Positions 1 to 5,990 of a stretch of DNA of 6,336 nucleotides are shown here, in pieces. Under the pieces are notes generated by a model. The model saw nothing but the letters and a program-made list of their open reading frames with translations. It did not search any database and was not told the origin of the DNA. The position numbers were made by a program, and so were the translations under genes. The number at the start of each line of letters is the position of its first letter. Position 1 is the stretch's first letter. The stretch comes from Sphingomonadaceae bacterium (GTDB lineage: Bacteria; Pseudomonadota; Alphaproteobacteria; Sphingomonadales; Sphingomonadaceae): positions 1 through 6,336 of the forward strand of contig JACDGO010000125.1 of NCBI GenBank assembly GCA_013821585.1, in the 5' to 3' direction.

Positions 1-919
1 GATCAACCGACTGGAAGCGGTCACTCCCTATCCCGGCCTCGAGTGCCCCAATCCGAAGCAACGCGCGGAACATGGCAAGGATTTCATCGGCCTGGCTCAT
101 TGCGTCATCGACCGCTTGCCGGTGGGTTCCTAGCGAACGGCTTTCGCGTGTGGCTTCGAGTTGCTGCCGAAGCCGTGTCAGTGGGGTGCACAGGTCATGC
201 GCGATATCGGTCGAGACCTGGCGCATGCCCACCATCAATGCCTCGATCCGTTCGAGCATTTGATTGAGATTGGCGGACAGACGGTCGAACTCTGCCCCCA
301 TGCCCATGGCGGGTATGCGCTGGGAAAGGTGGCCCACCATGACAATCTTTGCCGCCGCGTTGATTCGATCCAGACGGCGCAAAAAAATCGCGGCAATCAG
401 ATACCCTGCAACCAGAGCAAGCAGTGTTATGCCGATGCCACTCCATAGCGCGACCATGTTCAACCAGTCGCGGAGTTCCGCCACATCATAACTGTCGGAA
501 CCGATCACGAGGAGCGAACCGTCTCCAAGCACGACACCATCGGTACGCATCTGAGACGCGGCATCGGGCGGGTCGCCGGGGCTCGCGCGTTCGGAAATGG
601 TCACGCTTCCCCAGCCAATCGGTGCGCGCGGCAAGTCGCCAGCGATTGGGTCCCCGTTTCGATCGCTCAGGCGGTAGCGAAATTCGCGCGCATCGCCGCC
701 CGCGTTACCGATCGCCTCCACGATCGCGCGACGGCCGTCACGGCGATATTCGGACTGGAGTCTAGTGGCCTCGGTTACGAGCGTGTCGGTCGTGACCTGT
801 TCCGCATAGCGTGAGACAGTTATATCCACCGCAATGACCAGCGCCACCGCGCCGACGGCAAAGACTGCTGCAAAGAACAGTGCCAGTCTGAAAGCGCCAC
901 TGCGCAACGTGCTAAGCAC
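1..919 (-). CDS. Sensor histidine kinase, N-terminal part (runs off left edge)
   Basis: This is an inner-membrane sensor kinase, the expected partner of the regulator encoded just upstream. I translated the minus strand from a GTG at 919-917, which gives 306 codons open to the window edge. Visible parts are a first membrane helix (about residues 10-32), a periplasmic segment of about 120 residues, a second membrane helix (about 156-180), a HAMP-like linker (about 180-230) and a dimerization/phosphoacceptor helix with the H-box STDIAHDLCTPLTRLR (His241). The ATP-binding domain lies outside the window. The GTG overlaps the regulator's stop by 8 bases, which suggests translational coupling; no strong Shine-Dalgarno sequence precedes it. 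The usual Arg of the HDLRTPL motif is Cys244 here. The sensed signal is unknown. Kinase identity is secure; the exact start is less so. Confidence 0.9.
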   Translation of the reverse strand, partial: MLSTLRSGAFRLALFFAAVFAVGAVALVIAVDITVSRYAEQVTTDTLVTEATRLQSEYRRDGRRAIVEAIGNAGGDAREFRYRLSDRNGDPIAGDLPRAPIGWGSVTISERASPGDPPDAASQMRTDGVVLGDGSLLVIGSDSYDVAELRDWLNMVALWSGIGITLLALVAGYLIAAIFLRRLDRINAAAKIVMVGHLSQRIPAMGMGAEFDRLSANLNQMLERIEALMVGMRQVSTDIAHDLCTPLTRLRQQLEATRESRSLGTHRQAVDDAMSQADEILAMFRALLRIGALEAGIGSDRFQSVD

Positions 920-1589
920 CGGCGTCGATCCGGTATCCCGATCCGCGCACGGTATGGATAAGGTCGGTCGCGAAACCGCGGTCCACTTTCGAGCGCAATC
1001 GGCTCATATGGCTTTCGATGACGTTGGTCCGAGGGTCGAAATGAAACGACCAGACATTCTCGAGCAGCATCGTTCGCGTCACGATTTGTCCGACATGCTG
1101 CATCAGATATTCGAGCAGCTTATACTCTTGCGCTTGCAGCTCGATCCGCTGACCCGCTCTGGTGGCGGTCCGCTTGAGCCGATCAAGTTCGAGATCGCCG
1201 ACACGCAACATCGTCAAGCCCTCGCCGAGCGGTGGGCGCCTGCCCAGGACGGCCACTCGGGCGAGCAATTCCGTCATCGCAAACGGTTTGACCAAATAGT
1301 CGTCACCGCCCGCTTCGAGCCCTTCGACTCGGTCATCGACACCATCCATCGCGGTTAGGAAGATCACAGGCGTGCTGACGCCCGCGGCGCGGACGGCCTT
1401 AACGACGCTAAGCCCGTCGATCGCCGGGACCATGCGATCGACGATCAGGACGCCGTATGTCTCGCCGGTGGCATGGAAAATAGCTTCGCGGCCTTCGCTG
1501 CAGGCGTCAACGACATGTCCTGCCTGAGTAAGGCTTCGCACGATATGCTCGCGCGTCGCCGCATCATCTTCGAGAAGCAGGATTTTCAT
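912..1589 (-). CDS. OmpR/PhoB-family response regulator
   Basis: This is a cytoplasmic DNA-binding response regulator of 225 residues, the usual family length. The receiver domain covers residues 1-115, with the acidic pair at Glu7/Asp8/Asp9, the phosphoacceptor Asp51 in LIVDRMVPAIDG, the switch residues Thr79 and Tyr98, and Lys101 in the LVKPF motif. A C-terminal winged-helix domain (about 125-222) ends in RLRSKVDRGF and VRGSGYRI, typical of the trans_reg_C family. I chose the ATG at 1589-1587 because AAAGGAG (core at 1602-1598) lies 8 bases upstream and MKILLLEDD is the canonical N-terminus. A longer reading to 1655 would add 22 unrelated residues. The sensor kinase follows with an 8-base overlap. 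The divergent PepSY gene is a likely target or accessory. The specific regulon cannot be named from the sequence. Confidence 0.96.
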   Translation of the reverse strand: MKILLLEDDAATREHIVRSLTQAGHVVDACSEGREAIFHATGETYGVLIVDRMVPAIDGLSVVKAVRAAGVSTPVIFLTAMDGVDDRVEGLEAGGDDYLVKPFAMTELLARVAVLGRRPPLGEGLTMLRVGDLELDRLKRTATRAGQRIELQAQEYKLLEYLMQHVGQIVTRTMLLENVWSFHFDPRTNVIESHMSRLRSKVDRGFATDLIHTVRGSGYRIDAGA

Positions 1590-1653
1590 GCCACCTGCTC
1601 CTTTCATGCGAGCGTTGCCCAGGTGCTTTAACGCCAGCTCGTCAGATCCGCGC

Positions 1654-1669
1654 AAGTTGGGAATAAGTT
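1654..1669. promoter_or_regulatory. Candidate OmpR-family operator between divergent genes
   Basis: The gap between the regulator start (1589) and the PepSY start (1747) holds a direct repeat, AAGTT at 1654-1658 and again at 1665-1669. Its period is 11 bases, one helical turn. OmpR/PhoB-type dimers bind tandem half-sites with about this spacing. A TATGTT box at 1669-1674 could be a -10 element for the PepSY gene without a good -35, as expected for an activator-dependent promoter. On the minus strand, TTGCGC (1656-1651) and GTTAAA (1633-1628), 17 bases apart, are a weak promoter candidate for the regulator operon. The repeat is seen directly; its function is inferred. Confidence 0.4.
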
Positions 1670-1746
1670 ATGTTCGGGCCACGCAGGGCCCATGATCGAC
1701 GCGCTATTGCCGAAATCCAAGGCATCCAGCCTTTCGGAGTCGAGTG

Positions 1747-2067
1747 ATGAAATCCATTCTCAAAGCCGCTGCCGTCCTCTCGCTGACAATCGGCGGCACG
1801 GCCATCGCTGCATCTGCCGCCACCCATGGTTATGTCGGACAACGACTAGCCTCCAAGGCGAAGGTCACGATGACGCGAGCCAGCGCCATCGCTCTCAAGG
1901 CGCATCCGGGACGTATCACTGACAAGGAACTTGAAAACGAAGGCGGTGGCAGCGGCCTTCGCTACTCGTTCGACATCGTCAGCGGTGGCAAGACGTTCGA
2001 GGTTGGCGTCGATGCCAGGACCGGCGCAGTGCTAGAGAACAAAGCCGAGGGCAAGAACCCCGACTGA
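1747..2067 (+). CDS. Small exported PepSY-domain protein
   Basis: This is a 106-residue protein with an N-terminal signal peptide (Lys2, then a hydrophobic stretch to about residue 22, with an ASA-type cleavage site near residue 24), so it is probably periplasmic. The remainder is one PepSY domain (about residues 40-100): an alpha-helical part TRASAIALKAHPGRI, then the strand pairs LRYSFDIV and KTFEVGVDARTGAVLE, whose final DARTGAVL turn is a PepSY hallmark. PepSY proteins are often encoded beside two-component systems and are thought to modulate signalling or proteases; a specific role is not established here. I chose the ATG at 1747 over the GTG at 1744 because GGAG (1736-1739) is 7 bases from the ATG and only 4 from the GTG. 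The gene is divergent from the response regulator and followed by a hairpin terminator. Confidence 0.88.
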   Translation: MKSILKAAAVLSLTIGGTAIAASAATHGYVGQRLASKAKVTMTRASAIALKAHPGRITDKELENEGGGSGLRYSFDIVSGGKTFEVGVDARTGAVLENKAEGKNPD

Positions 2068-2087
2068 TCGTTTTTACCGCACTGGGG

Positions 2088-2119
2088 AGGCTCGGAAGCG
2101 TTCGTGTTTCCGAGCCTTT
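2088..2119 (+). terminator. Intrinsic terminator after PepSY gene
   Basis: A perfect 10-base stem (AGGCTCGGAA at 2088-2097 pairing with TTCCGAGCCT at 2108-2117) with a 10-base loop is followed by a short T run (CTTTGT). It begins 20 bases after the PepSY stop codon. The T tract is short, so efficiency is uncertain. The minus-strand reading has no T tract directly after the stem. Confidence 0.7.
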
Positions 2120-2181
2120 GTCACGGTTGAAGTGCACGCGACCCAATGACTGGATGACTGTTATTCATAAATAATGAGGCA

Positions 2182-2577
2182 TCACGGCAAGCGATTTGCC
2201 AGAACCTCAACATCAATTGACGCTACTGATGACGGTTTTCCGACCTCAAGAAATGCCTTATAATAGGCAAGGCGGAAACGCCGGTTCATGAATTCTCCCC
2301 AGTTGACGTCGGTTACTGCGACGACATGGCCCGCGGCATCGCGACCAGTCACGTGCAGGTGGCCCGGAAACGTACCAGCATAACCATTCGTTCTCCGGAC
2401 GTCGCCGGCTATCCGGATACCGCCCAAGTTTTGGCGAGCAGTCGCGCTTTCAATCTCGATATCTGCACTCGACACGAGGTGAACGGCGCCAGGAAAGCGC
2501 GGACCGCTCGCGCACCCTTGGCAAGCGGTGATCAGAGCTAATACGGATGCTAAACTCTTGACGCGCTTTATGTTCAA
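2182..2577 (-). CDS. Putative lipoprotein of unknown function
   Basis: This is a 131-residue protein that I do not recognise. The N-terminus has basic residues (MNIKRVK), a hydrophobic stretch and the lipobox-like ITAC (Cys19; Cys22 is an alternative), so an outer- or inner-membrane-anchored lipoprotein is likely. The mature part (about residues 35-128) alternates short predicted strands (VHLVSSADIEIESA, GGIRIAGDVRR, GHLHVTGRD, GHVVAVTDVNW, SSVASIDVEVL), which suggests a small beta-sandwich. Two Arg- and Tyr-rich stretches stand out (NRRFRLAYYKAF and RRTNGYAGTF). The start codon is TTG (2577-2575), supported by GGAGG at 2587-2583, 5 bases upstream; there is no nearby ATG alternative. It lies 123 bases downstream of fetB on the same strand but seems to have its own promoter. 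No clear terminator follows. Confidence 0.75.
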   Translation of the reverse strand: MNIKRVKSLASVLALITACQGCASGPRFPGAVHLVSSADIEIESATARQNLGGIRIAGDVRRTNGYAGTFPGHLHVTGRDAAGHVVAVTDVNWGEFMNRRFRLAYYKAFLEVGKPSSVASIDVEVLANRLP

Positions 2578-2630
2578 CTTTCCCTCCGTACCAAATCTAA
2601 GGATCGACCAAACCTGTAATGTCGGAAAGG

Positions 2631-2659
2631 ATAATAAGTTCTGGCGACGCCGACGGTAA
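2631..2659 (-). promoter_or_regulatory. Candidate sigma70-type promoter for the lipoprotein gene
   Basis: On the minus strand TTACCG (2659-2654, 3 of 6 to the -35 consensus) and TATTAT (2636-2631, 5 of 6 to the -10 consensus) are separated by exactly 17 bases. Transcription would begin near 2624, giving a leader of about 45 bases ahead of the TTG start. The stretch is AT-rich compared with its surroundings. No clear terminator for fetAB separates it from the upstream genes, so read-through is also possible. Confidence 0.4.
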
Positions 2660-2700
2660 TTAGCTTTCTACACGCAGACAACTTTTCTGAAAAATGACAC

Positions 2701-3507
2701 TCAAGTCTTTGGAGTAATCAGCCGATCGAGCCTTAGCCGCTGCCGATCGTCTGTCAGTTTGCGCGCAGCAAGATAGCCGCAGGCAACCACCGCGATCCCG
2801 CTCCCGCCAGAAAGCAGGAACATAAGCAGGATCTGATACTTCGCGGCTTCAATCGGGTCCATTCCGGCAATGATCTGACCAGTCATGATTCCGGGAAGGG
2901 TGACCACGCCCGCTGCAGACATCTGATTTATGATCGGGACCAGCCCACGCCGCATCGCTTCACGCAACGTAGGTCCCATCGCGATCCAGTAGGGCGTGCC
3001 GAGCGCGAGCCTTGCCTCGATCGTCTCGCGCTCCCGCTCAGTCCCACCCAGTACACCGTCCAAAGTGAGCGAGGCGGCGTTGAGGACGTTGCCGAGAATG
3101 ATTCCGGCGAGCGGAACAAGGTAGCGCGGATCGAACCACGGGCTTGGACGGATCGCGGTCGCCAGCGCCAGCGCTACGGTCAAGATCGTCGGGACGGTGA
3201 CCGAAAGAATAGCGACCGCATAGCTACCAAAATGGTGGAAGCGTTGCTTGGGCCGGACCGCAACCTCGCGGGCGGCAATCAGTCCCATGACGAGCACCAC
3301 GCCAAGCGTCGCTGCCGGGTTCCCCAGTTGGAAGATGAAGCGCAGAACGAAACCGATTGCGGCGAGCTGTGCAGTCATCCGCACGGCGGCAATCGCGAAA
3401 CCACGGTGAAGTCCCAGTCGCAGGCCGATCGACAGGCCGATATCGACCAGGACGAGCGATGATGCGAGTGCCAAGTCGAGTGGGTCTAGCGTAATGACAC
3501 TCGTCAT
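2701..3507 (-). CDS. fetB: ABC transporter permease, FetB/UPF0014 family
   Basis: This is a 268-residue polytopic membrane protein resembling E. coli FetB (formerly YbbM), the permease of an exporter that removes iron from the cytoplasm and raises resistance to oxidative stress. Family features are visible: hydrophobic segments near residues 12-30, 45-60, 66-80, 96-117, 128-146 and 225-247; the conserved PLAGIILGN (132-140); the cytoplasmic charged stretch ERERETIEARLALG (157-170); and LPGIMTGQIIAGMDP (204-218) followed by KYQILLMF. Its ATG overlaps the fetA stop by 4 bases (ATGA at 3507-3504), so the two subunits are translationally coupled and probably made in equal amounts. Length is close to the roughly 260 residues of E. 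coli FetB. The substrate is inferred from the family; another metal is possible. Confidence 0.92.
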   Translation of the reverse strand: MTSVITLDPLDLALASSLVLVDIGLSIGLRLGLHRGFAIAAVRMTAQLAAIGFVLRFIFQLGNPAATLGVVLVMGLIAAREVAVRPKQRFHHFGSYAVAILSVTVPTILTVALALATAIRPSPWFDPRYLVPLAGIILGNVLNAASLTLDGVLGGTERERETIEARLALGTPYWIAMGPTLREAMRRGLVPIINQMSAAGVVTLPGIMTGQIIAGMDPIEAAKYQILLMFLLSGGSGIAVVACGYLAARKLTDDRQRLRLDRLITPKT

Positions 3508-4175
3508 GCGAATTTCCGGTCGCGCATTTCGCGCCGCTCGGTCGCAAGTTGCCCGGCCAATGCGCTGTCATGCGTGACGAGAAGCAGCGACAGGCCGTTG
3601 GCGATACGCTTTGCAAGTAGGTCAGCGACCGCCGCAGTCGTTTCCTGATCGAGTGGCCCGGTCGGCTCGTCAAGCAGCAGCGCCGGAGCATTGAGCAAAA
3701 GTGCGCGAACTAGAGCGATGCGCTGCCGCTCACCGGTCGACAGGAGCGCAACCGGCGCACCAAACCGCGCCGGGTCGAACCTCATGGCCACCGCAAGTTC
3801 ACGCGCTGCATCGCGACAATCAGCCGCGAAATGATCGGCTGCGGTCGGCTCCCAGAACCCCGGCGTGGCGGCTACATAGGGGCATCGCGCGCGCCATTGC
3901 GGAGCGCTCAGGGCGGTGCGGTCTTCATCGTCGAATCGCACCGCTCCCGTTCCAGCGTCGAGATCGGCGACCAGACGCAGGAGGAGTGACTTTCCCGACC
4001 CAGAAGGTCCAGTGATGGCCAAGCACGAGCCCGGCGGGATCGAGAAGCTGAAGGGCCCGGCCAGTGGCGACTGAAGCTCCTCTACAACCAACCCGGTTTT
4101 CCCGGCGCGGTCGAGTCCAACGACTTCGTTACGTTCACCGACCTCGATGGAACCGAGTGCAGGAAAATCATCCAT
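3504..4175 (-). CDS. fetA: ABC transporter ATPase, FetA-like
   Basis: This is a 223-residue cytoplasmic ATPase that would power the FetB permease. It shows Walker A GPSGSGKS (56-63), a signature LSTGERQR (145-152; Thr where Gly is usual), Walker B ALLLDE (165-170, catalytic Glu170), D-loop GPLD and switch His202. At the Q-loop the family pattern (CAQTP in E. coli FetA) reads VAATP here, so the glutamine is replaced by Ala103. The ATG at 4175 gives a leader of about 15 residues relative to E. coli FetA; upstream pairing to 16S rRNA is weak (AGGG, 9 bases away). A TTG at codon 29 is the alternative start. The 96-base gap to the relaxase gene has a TAAAAT box on the minus strand but no convincing -35, and AGGAT-GA-ATCCT dyad symmetry at 4190-4201. 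Transcription from the mob operon is possible. Confidence 0.9.
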   Translation of the reverse strand: MDDFPALGSIEVGERNEVVGLDRAGKTGLVVEELQSPLAGPFSFSIPPGSCLAITGPSGSGKSLLLRLVADLDAGTGAVRFDDEDRTALSAPQWRARCPYVAATPGFWEPTAADHFAADCRDAARELAVAMRFDPARFGAPVALLSTGERQRIALVRALLLNAPALLLDEPTGPLDQETTAAVADLLAKRIANGLSLLLVTHDSALAGQLATERREMRDRKFA

Positions 4176-4271
4176 TGGGCAGCCCTAAGAGGATGAATCC
4201 TTATTGCCAACCAGCTCACCGAAAGCTAATTTTACGGCTCAACTGCGGCCACCGATGAAACCAAGACACCG

Positions 4272-5324
4272 CTACCACCCCCGACCGCGATCACGCGGTA
4301 AAGGCTCCGGCGCTGGCGGTTCAGGCTTTGCCCGTGCCGCTGCCAGATTCCGGGCATGATGTGCGGCAAAGATTTCAGGCGTAGCCTTCATATCGGGATG
4401 CTTGTCGAGGAACCCGCAAACGTCGCCCGCGAGCGTTCTGTCTTCGGCCTGTCCAGTGGCGTTTAGCGCGGCGGCGGCTTGCTCGTATGCTTGGCGTATC
4501 TCCTGCCAGCGCGTTTTGCCTTTAGCGATAAAGGGTGGAAGCTCGGCCTGGCCGCGCGCAACGGCGATGGCCTGTTCGTTGGTGCGTCGGTCAGACTCGG
4601 TCATCACGCGACTTGCCCCGCTCGCCAAGCGAGCGCGGAGCTTGACCAGCGCCATGCTCGATCCGGCGATACCACGACCGCGCGCACGCCTCGGCGTGGC
4701 TTCCGCCGCGACACCGCGCTCGCGCAGTTCGCGGGCAAACCGCTCACGAAAGCGGTGGAGCTGAACCGGCCGGGGATTGAACCGTGTCCGGTCAAGCCCT
4801 TCGGCCTGCACCGTCAAATGCACATGGGGGCGCGGCGTGTCGGTATGGAGCGCCAGGACATAATCGTGATTGTCGCTGAGTTCGGCGTTAGCCAAAGCGC
4901 GGACGGCTCCCAGCACCTTTTCGGGGTCGGTGCCTTCGGGCATCGAGAAGATCAGCGACACCGATGACACCGTTGGGCGCGACCGCCATTCGAGCGTGTC
5001 GCTCCACTCGGCAGCACGCTCGGCGATGTCGTCCTTGGTGGTCAGGATTTCGCCATCGCGGGTTTCGATGTCCACGGCCCCCTTGCGCCCGATATACTCC
5101 AAATGGGCTTTGACATGGCTGCCGCCCCGCTGGCGACCCGTGACCTTGACCACTACCTCGGGCGCGTGCCGTACGATCCGCGCCAGCTTGGCGCGCGCCG
5201 TCCTGGGATTGGCAACGCCGTAACTGGCATAGAGGGGTGTCAGCGGCGAGCCAGTGGGATCATGGATATAACGCACGCGGAAGGCCGGACGGCTCGCTTC
5301 CCACAAGGCCGATTCAAGACCCAT
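4272..5324 (-). CDS. Conjugative relaxase / mobilization nuclease (MOBP-like)
   Basis: This 350-residue protein would nick one strand at oriT, bind covalently to the 5' end through a tyrosine and lead the strand into a recipient. The relaxase/mobilization nuclease domain fills about residues 55-215. Motif I is SHVKAHLEYIGRKG with candidate catalytic Tyr77. The metal-binding histidine motif is LHTDTPRPHVHL with His160, His167 and His169, the HxDTxxxHVH arrangement of this family. The C-terminal 130 residues are rich in Ala, Arg and Glu, probably helical, and end in a Pro/Arg-rich tail; no helicase or primase domain is present. Its ATG overlaps the mobC stop by one base (TGATG), so the two are coupled. 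It is compact compared with relaxases such as RP4 TraI, which fits a mobilizable rather than self-transmissible element. No terminator was seen before fetA. Confidence 0.92.
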   Translation of the reverse strand: MGLESALWEASRPAFRVRYIHDPTGSPLTPLYASYGVANPRTARAKLARIVRHAPEVVVKVTGRQRGGSHVKAHLEYIGRKGAVDIETRDGEILTTKDDIAERAAEWSDTLEWRSRPTVSSVSLIFSMPEGTDPEKVLGAVRALANAELSDNHDYVLALHTDTPRPHVHLTVQAEGLDRTRFNPRPVQLHRFRERFARELRERGVAAEATPRRARGRGIAGSSMALVKLRARLASGASRVMTESDRRTNEQAIAVARGQAELPPFIAKGKTRWQEIRQAYEQAAAALNATGQAEDRTLAGDVCGFLDKHPDMKATPEIFAAHHARNLAAARAKPEPPAPEPLPRDRGRGW

Positions 5325-5878
5325 CAGTCTGCCACCGCCCAGTAGCTCGCATCACCGCGCATGGCATTACCGACGGCCGTCACCTGCTCGGAAATCTCCA
5401 TCCGCATATCGGCGATCCGTCGCAGCTCGGGTTCGATCTGCTTGTCGCCGGTTTCAAGCATGGCGGAATTGGCGGCCTTCATTGCCTGATTGAGATTTCG
5501 GCCGATGCGCAGCAATTGCATTCTGATCGGGGCGAGCTCGGCAAGCAGGCCGTCATCGACCCGCGATTTCAAGGCGAGGTGGCGGCGCACCAATGCCTTG
5601 ATCCAGCCGGCGCGATCGGTCGAACGCTGCGACGCGCGATATGCGATCACGGCAATCTCGACCTCGGTAAACCGCAGCGAAACCCGATAGCGGGCCGCGC
5701 CATCGGGGCGGTCGATAAGTGGGCGGTCGGCGCTCTCTTGCAACGACCGTTCGATCATCTGCCGCACCAGCGCGCTCCGCCCCCCACGACCGACCGCGAA
5801 GCTGTCGAACGCCGTGAGCGCGTCGGCATCGACGCGCACGCTCAGCATCGCAGTGGTCGGTCGGGAATTTGTCGCCAT
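5324..5878 (-). CDS. mobC: Relaxosome accessory protein MobC, DNA-binding
   Basis: This is a 184-residue protein expected to bind oriT, help open the nick region and recruit the relaxase. The C-terminal part carries the MobC hallmark LLRIGRNLNQ (122-131). Ahead of it are two stretches shaped like ribbon-helix-helix DNA-binding units: MLSVRVDADALTAF to MIERSL (11-46) and RVSLRFTEVEIAV to ALVRRHL (65-101). The chain may therefore hold two such units. I chose the ATG at 5878; a TTG one codon upstream is less likely. No strong Shine-Dalgarno sequence is seen. The gene starts about 75 bases from the predicted nick. One arm of a 10-base inverted repeat lies within its first codons, so the protein could repress its own synthesis by binding oriT. 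Weak -35-like TTGTC boxes lie around the nick. Confidence 0.9.
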   Translation of the reverse strand: MATNSRPTTAMLSVRVDADALTAFDSFAVGRGGRSALVRQMIERSLQESADRPLIDRPDGAARYRVSLRFTEVEIAVIAYRASQRSTDRAGWIKALVRRHLALKSRVDDGLLAELAPIRMQLLRIGRNLNQAMKAANSAMLETGDKQIEPELRRIADMRMEISEQVTAVGNAMRGDASYWAVAD

Positions 5879-5977
5879 CAATCATGCCCGGTGAAGCAAC
5901 GCTGAAATCATGGGGCAATGTAAGACAACACGCGCCGTTAGGCATATCCTGCAATCAAGACAAGAACCGACAAATTC
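5865..5977. repeat. 10-base perfect inverted repeat flanking the nick region
   Basis: GAATTTGTCG (5865-5874) and its exact reverse complement CGACAAATTC (5968-5977) are 93 bases apart and enclose the mobC start codon, the mobC leader and the nick. The left arm lies in codons 2-5 of mobC. The arms are AT-richer than the surroundings. They could be two copies of a binding site for MobC or another relaxosome protein; chance cannot be excluded. Confidence 0.5.
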
Positions 5978-5990
5978 ACAAACTAACGAA
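5922..5990 (+). other. Origin of transfer (oriT) with P-type nic site
   Basis: The plus strand reads GGCATATCCTG then CAATC at 5941-5956. CATATCCTG/C contains the P-type nic consensus YATCCTG/Y shared by RP4-like plasmids and Ti T-DNA borders, with the cut expected between 5951 and 5952. I saw no other YATCCTGY match in the window. The site lies directly upstream of the mobC-relaxase operon, as expected. AAGACAA occurs on both sides (5922-5928 and 5957-5963) and GACAA again at 5969-5973, possible accessory-protein contacts. With the 5' end at 5952, the transferred strand would lead rightward and the mob genes would enter last. Borders are approximate; the nic core is the secure part. Confidence 0.75.

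Noticed and set aside
834..1358. 174-codon plus-strand open frame
   Set aside because: It lies opposite the response regulator, whose receiver and winged-helix motifs are unmistakable.
2144..2175. ATGACTGG/ATGACTGT tandem repeat and the AT palindrome TTATTCATAAATAA after the lipoprotein gene
   Set aside because: The repeat has two short copies only, and the AT stem is too weak with no T tract to be called a terminator.
3224..3691. 155-codon minus-strand frame overlapping fetA and fetB
   Set aside because: Out of frame with both transporter genes and without recognisable motifs.
4479..4967. 162-codon plus-strand open frame
   Set aside because: Antisense shadow of the relaxase; GC-rich codon structure alone keeps it open.
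5237..5905. 222-codon plus-strand open frame across mobC and the relaxase start
   Set aside because: It is antisense to mobC and the relaxase N-terminus, which both have clear family motifs; its product is a low-complexity His/Arg-rich shadow with no domain.
5936..5988. CGTTAG/CTAACG inverted repeat around the nick
   Set aside because: Six bases with a 41-base spacer is expected by chance; the 10-base repeat is the better candidate.
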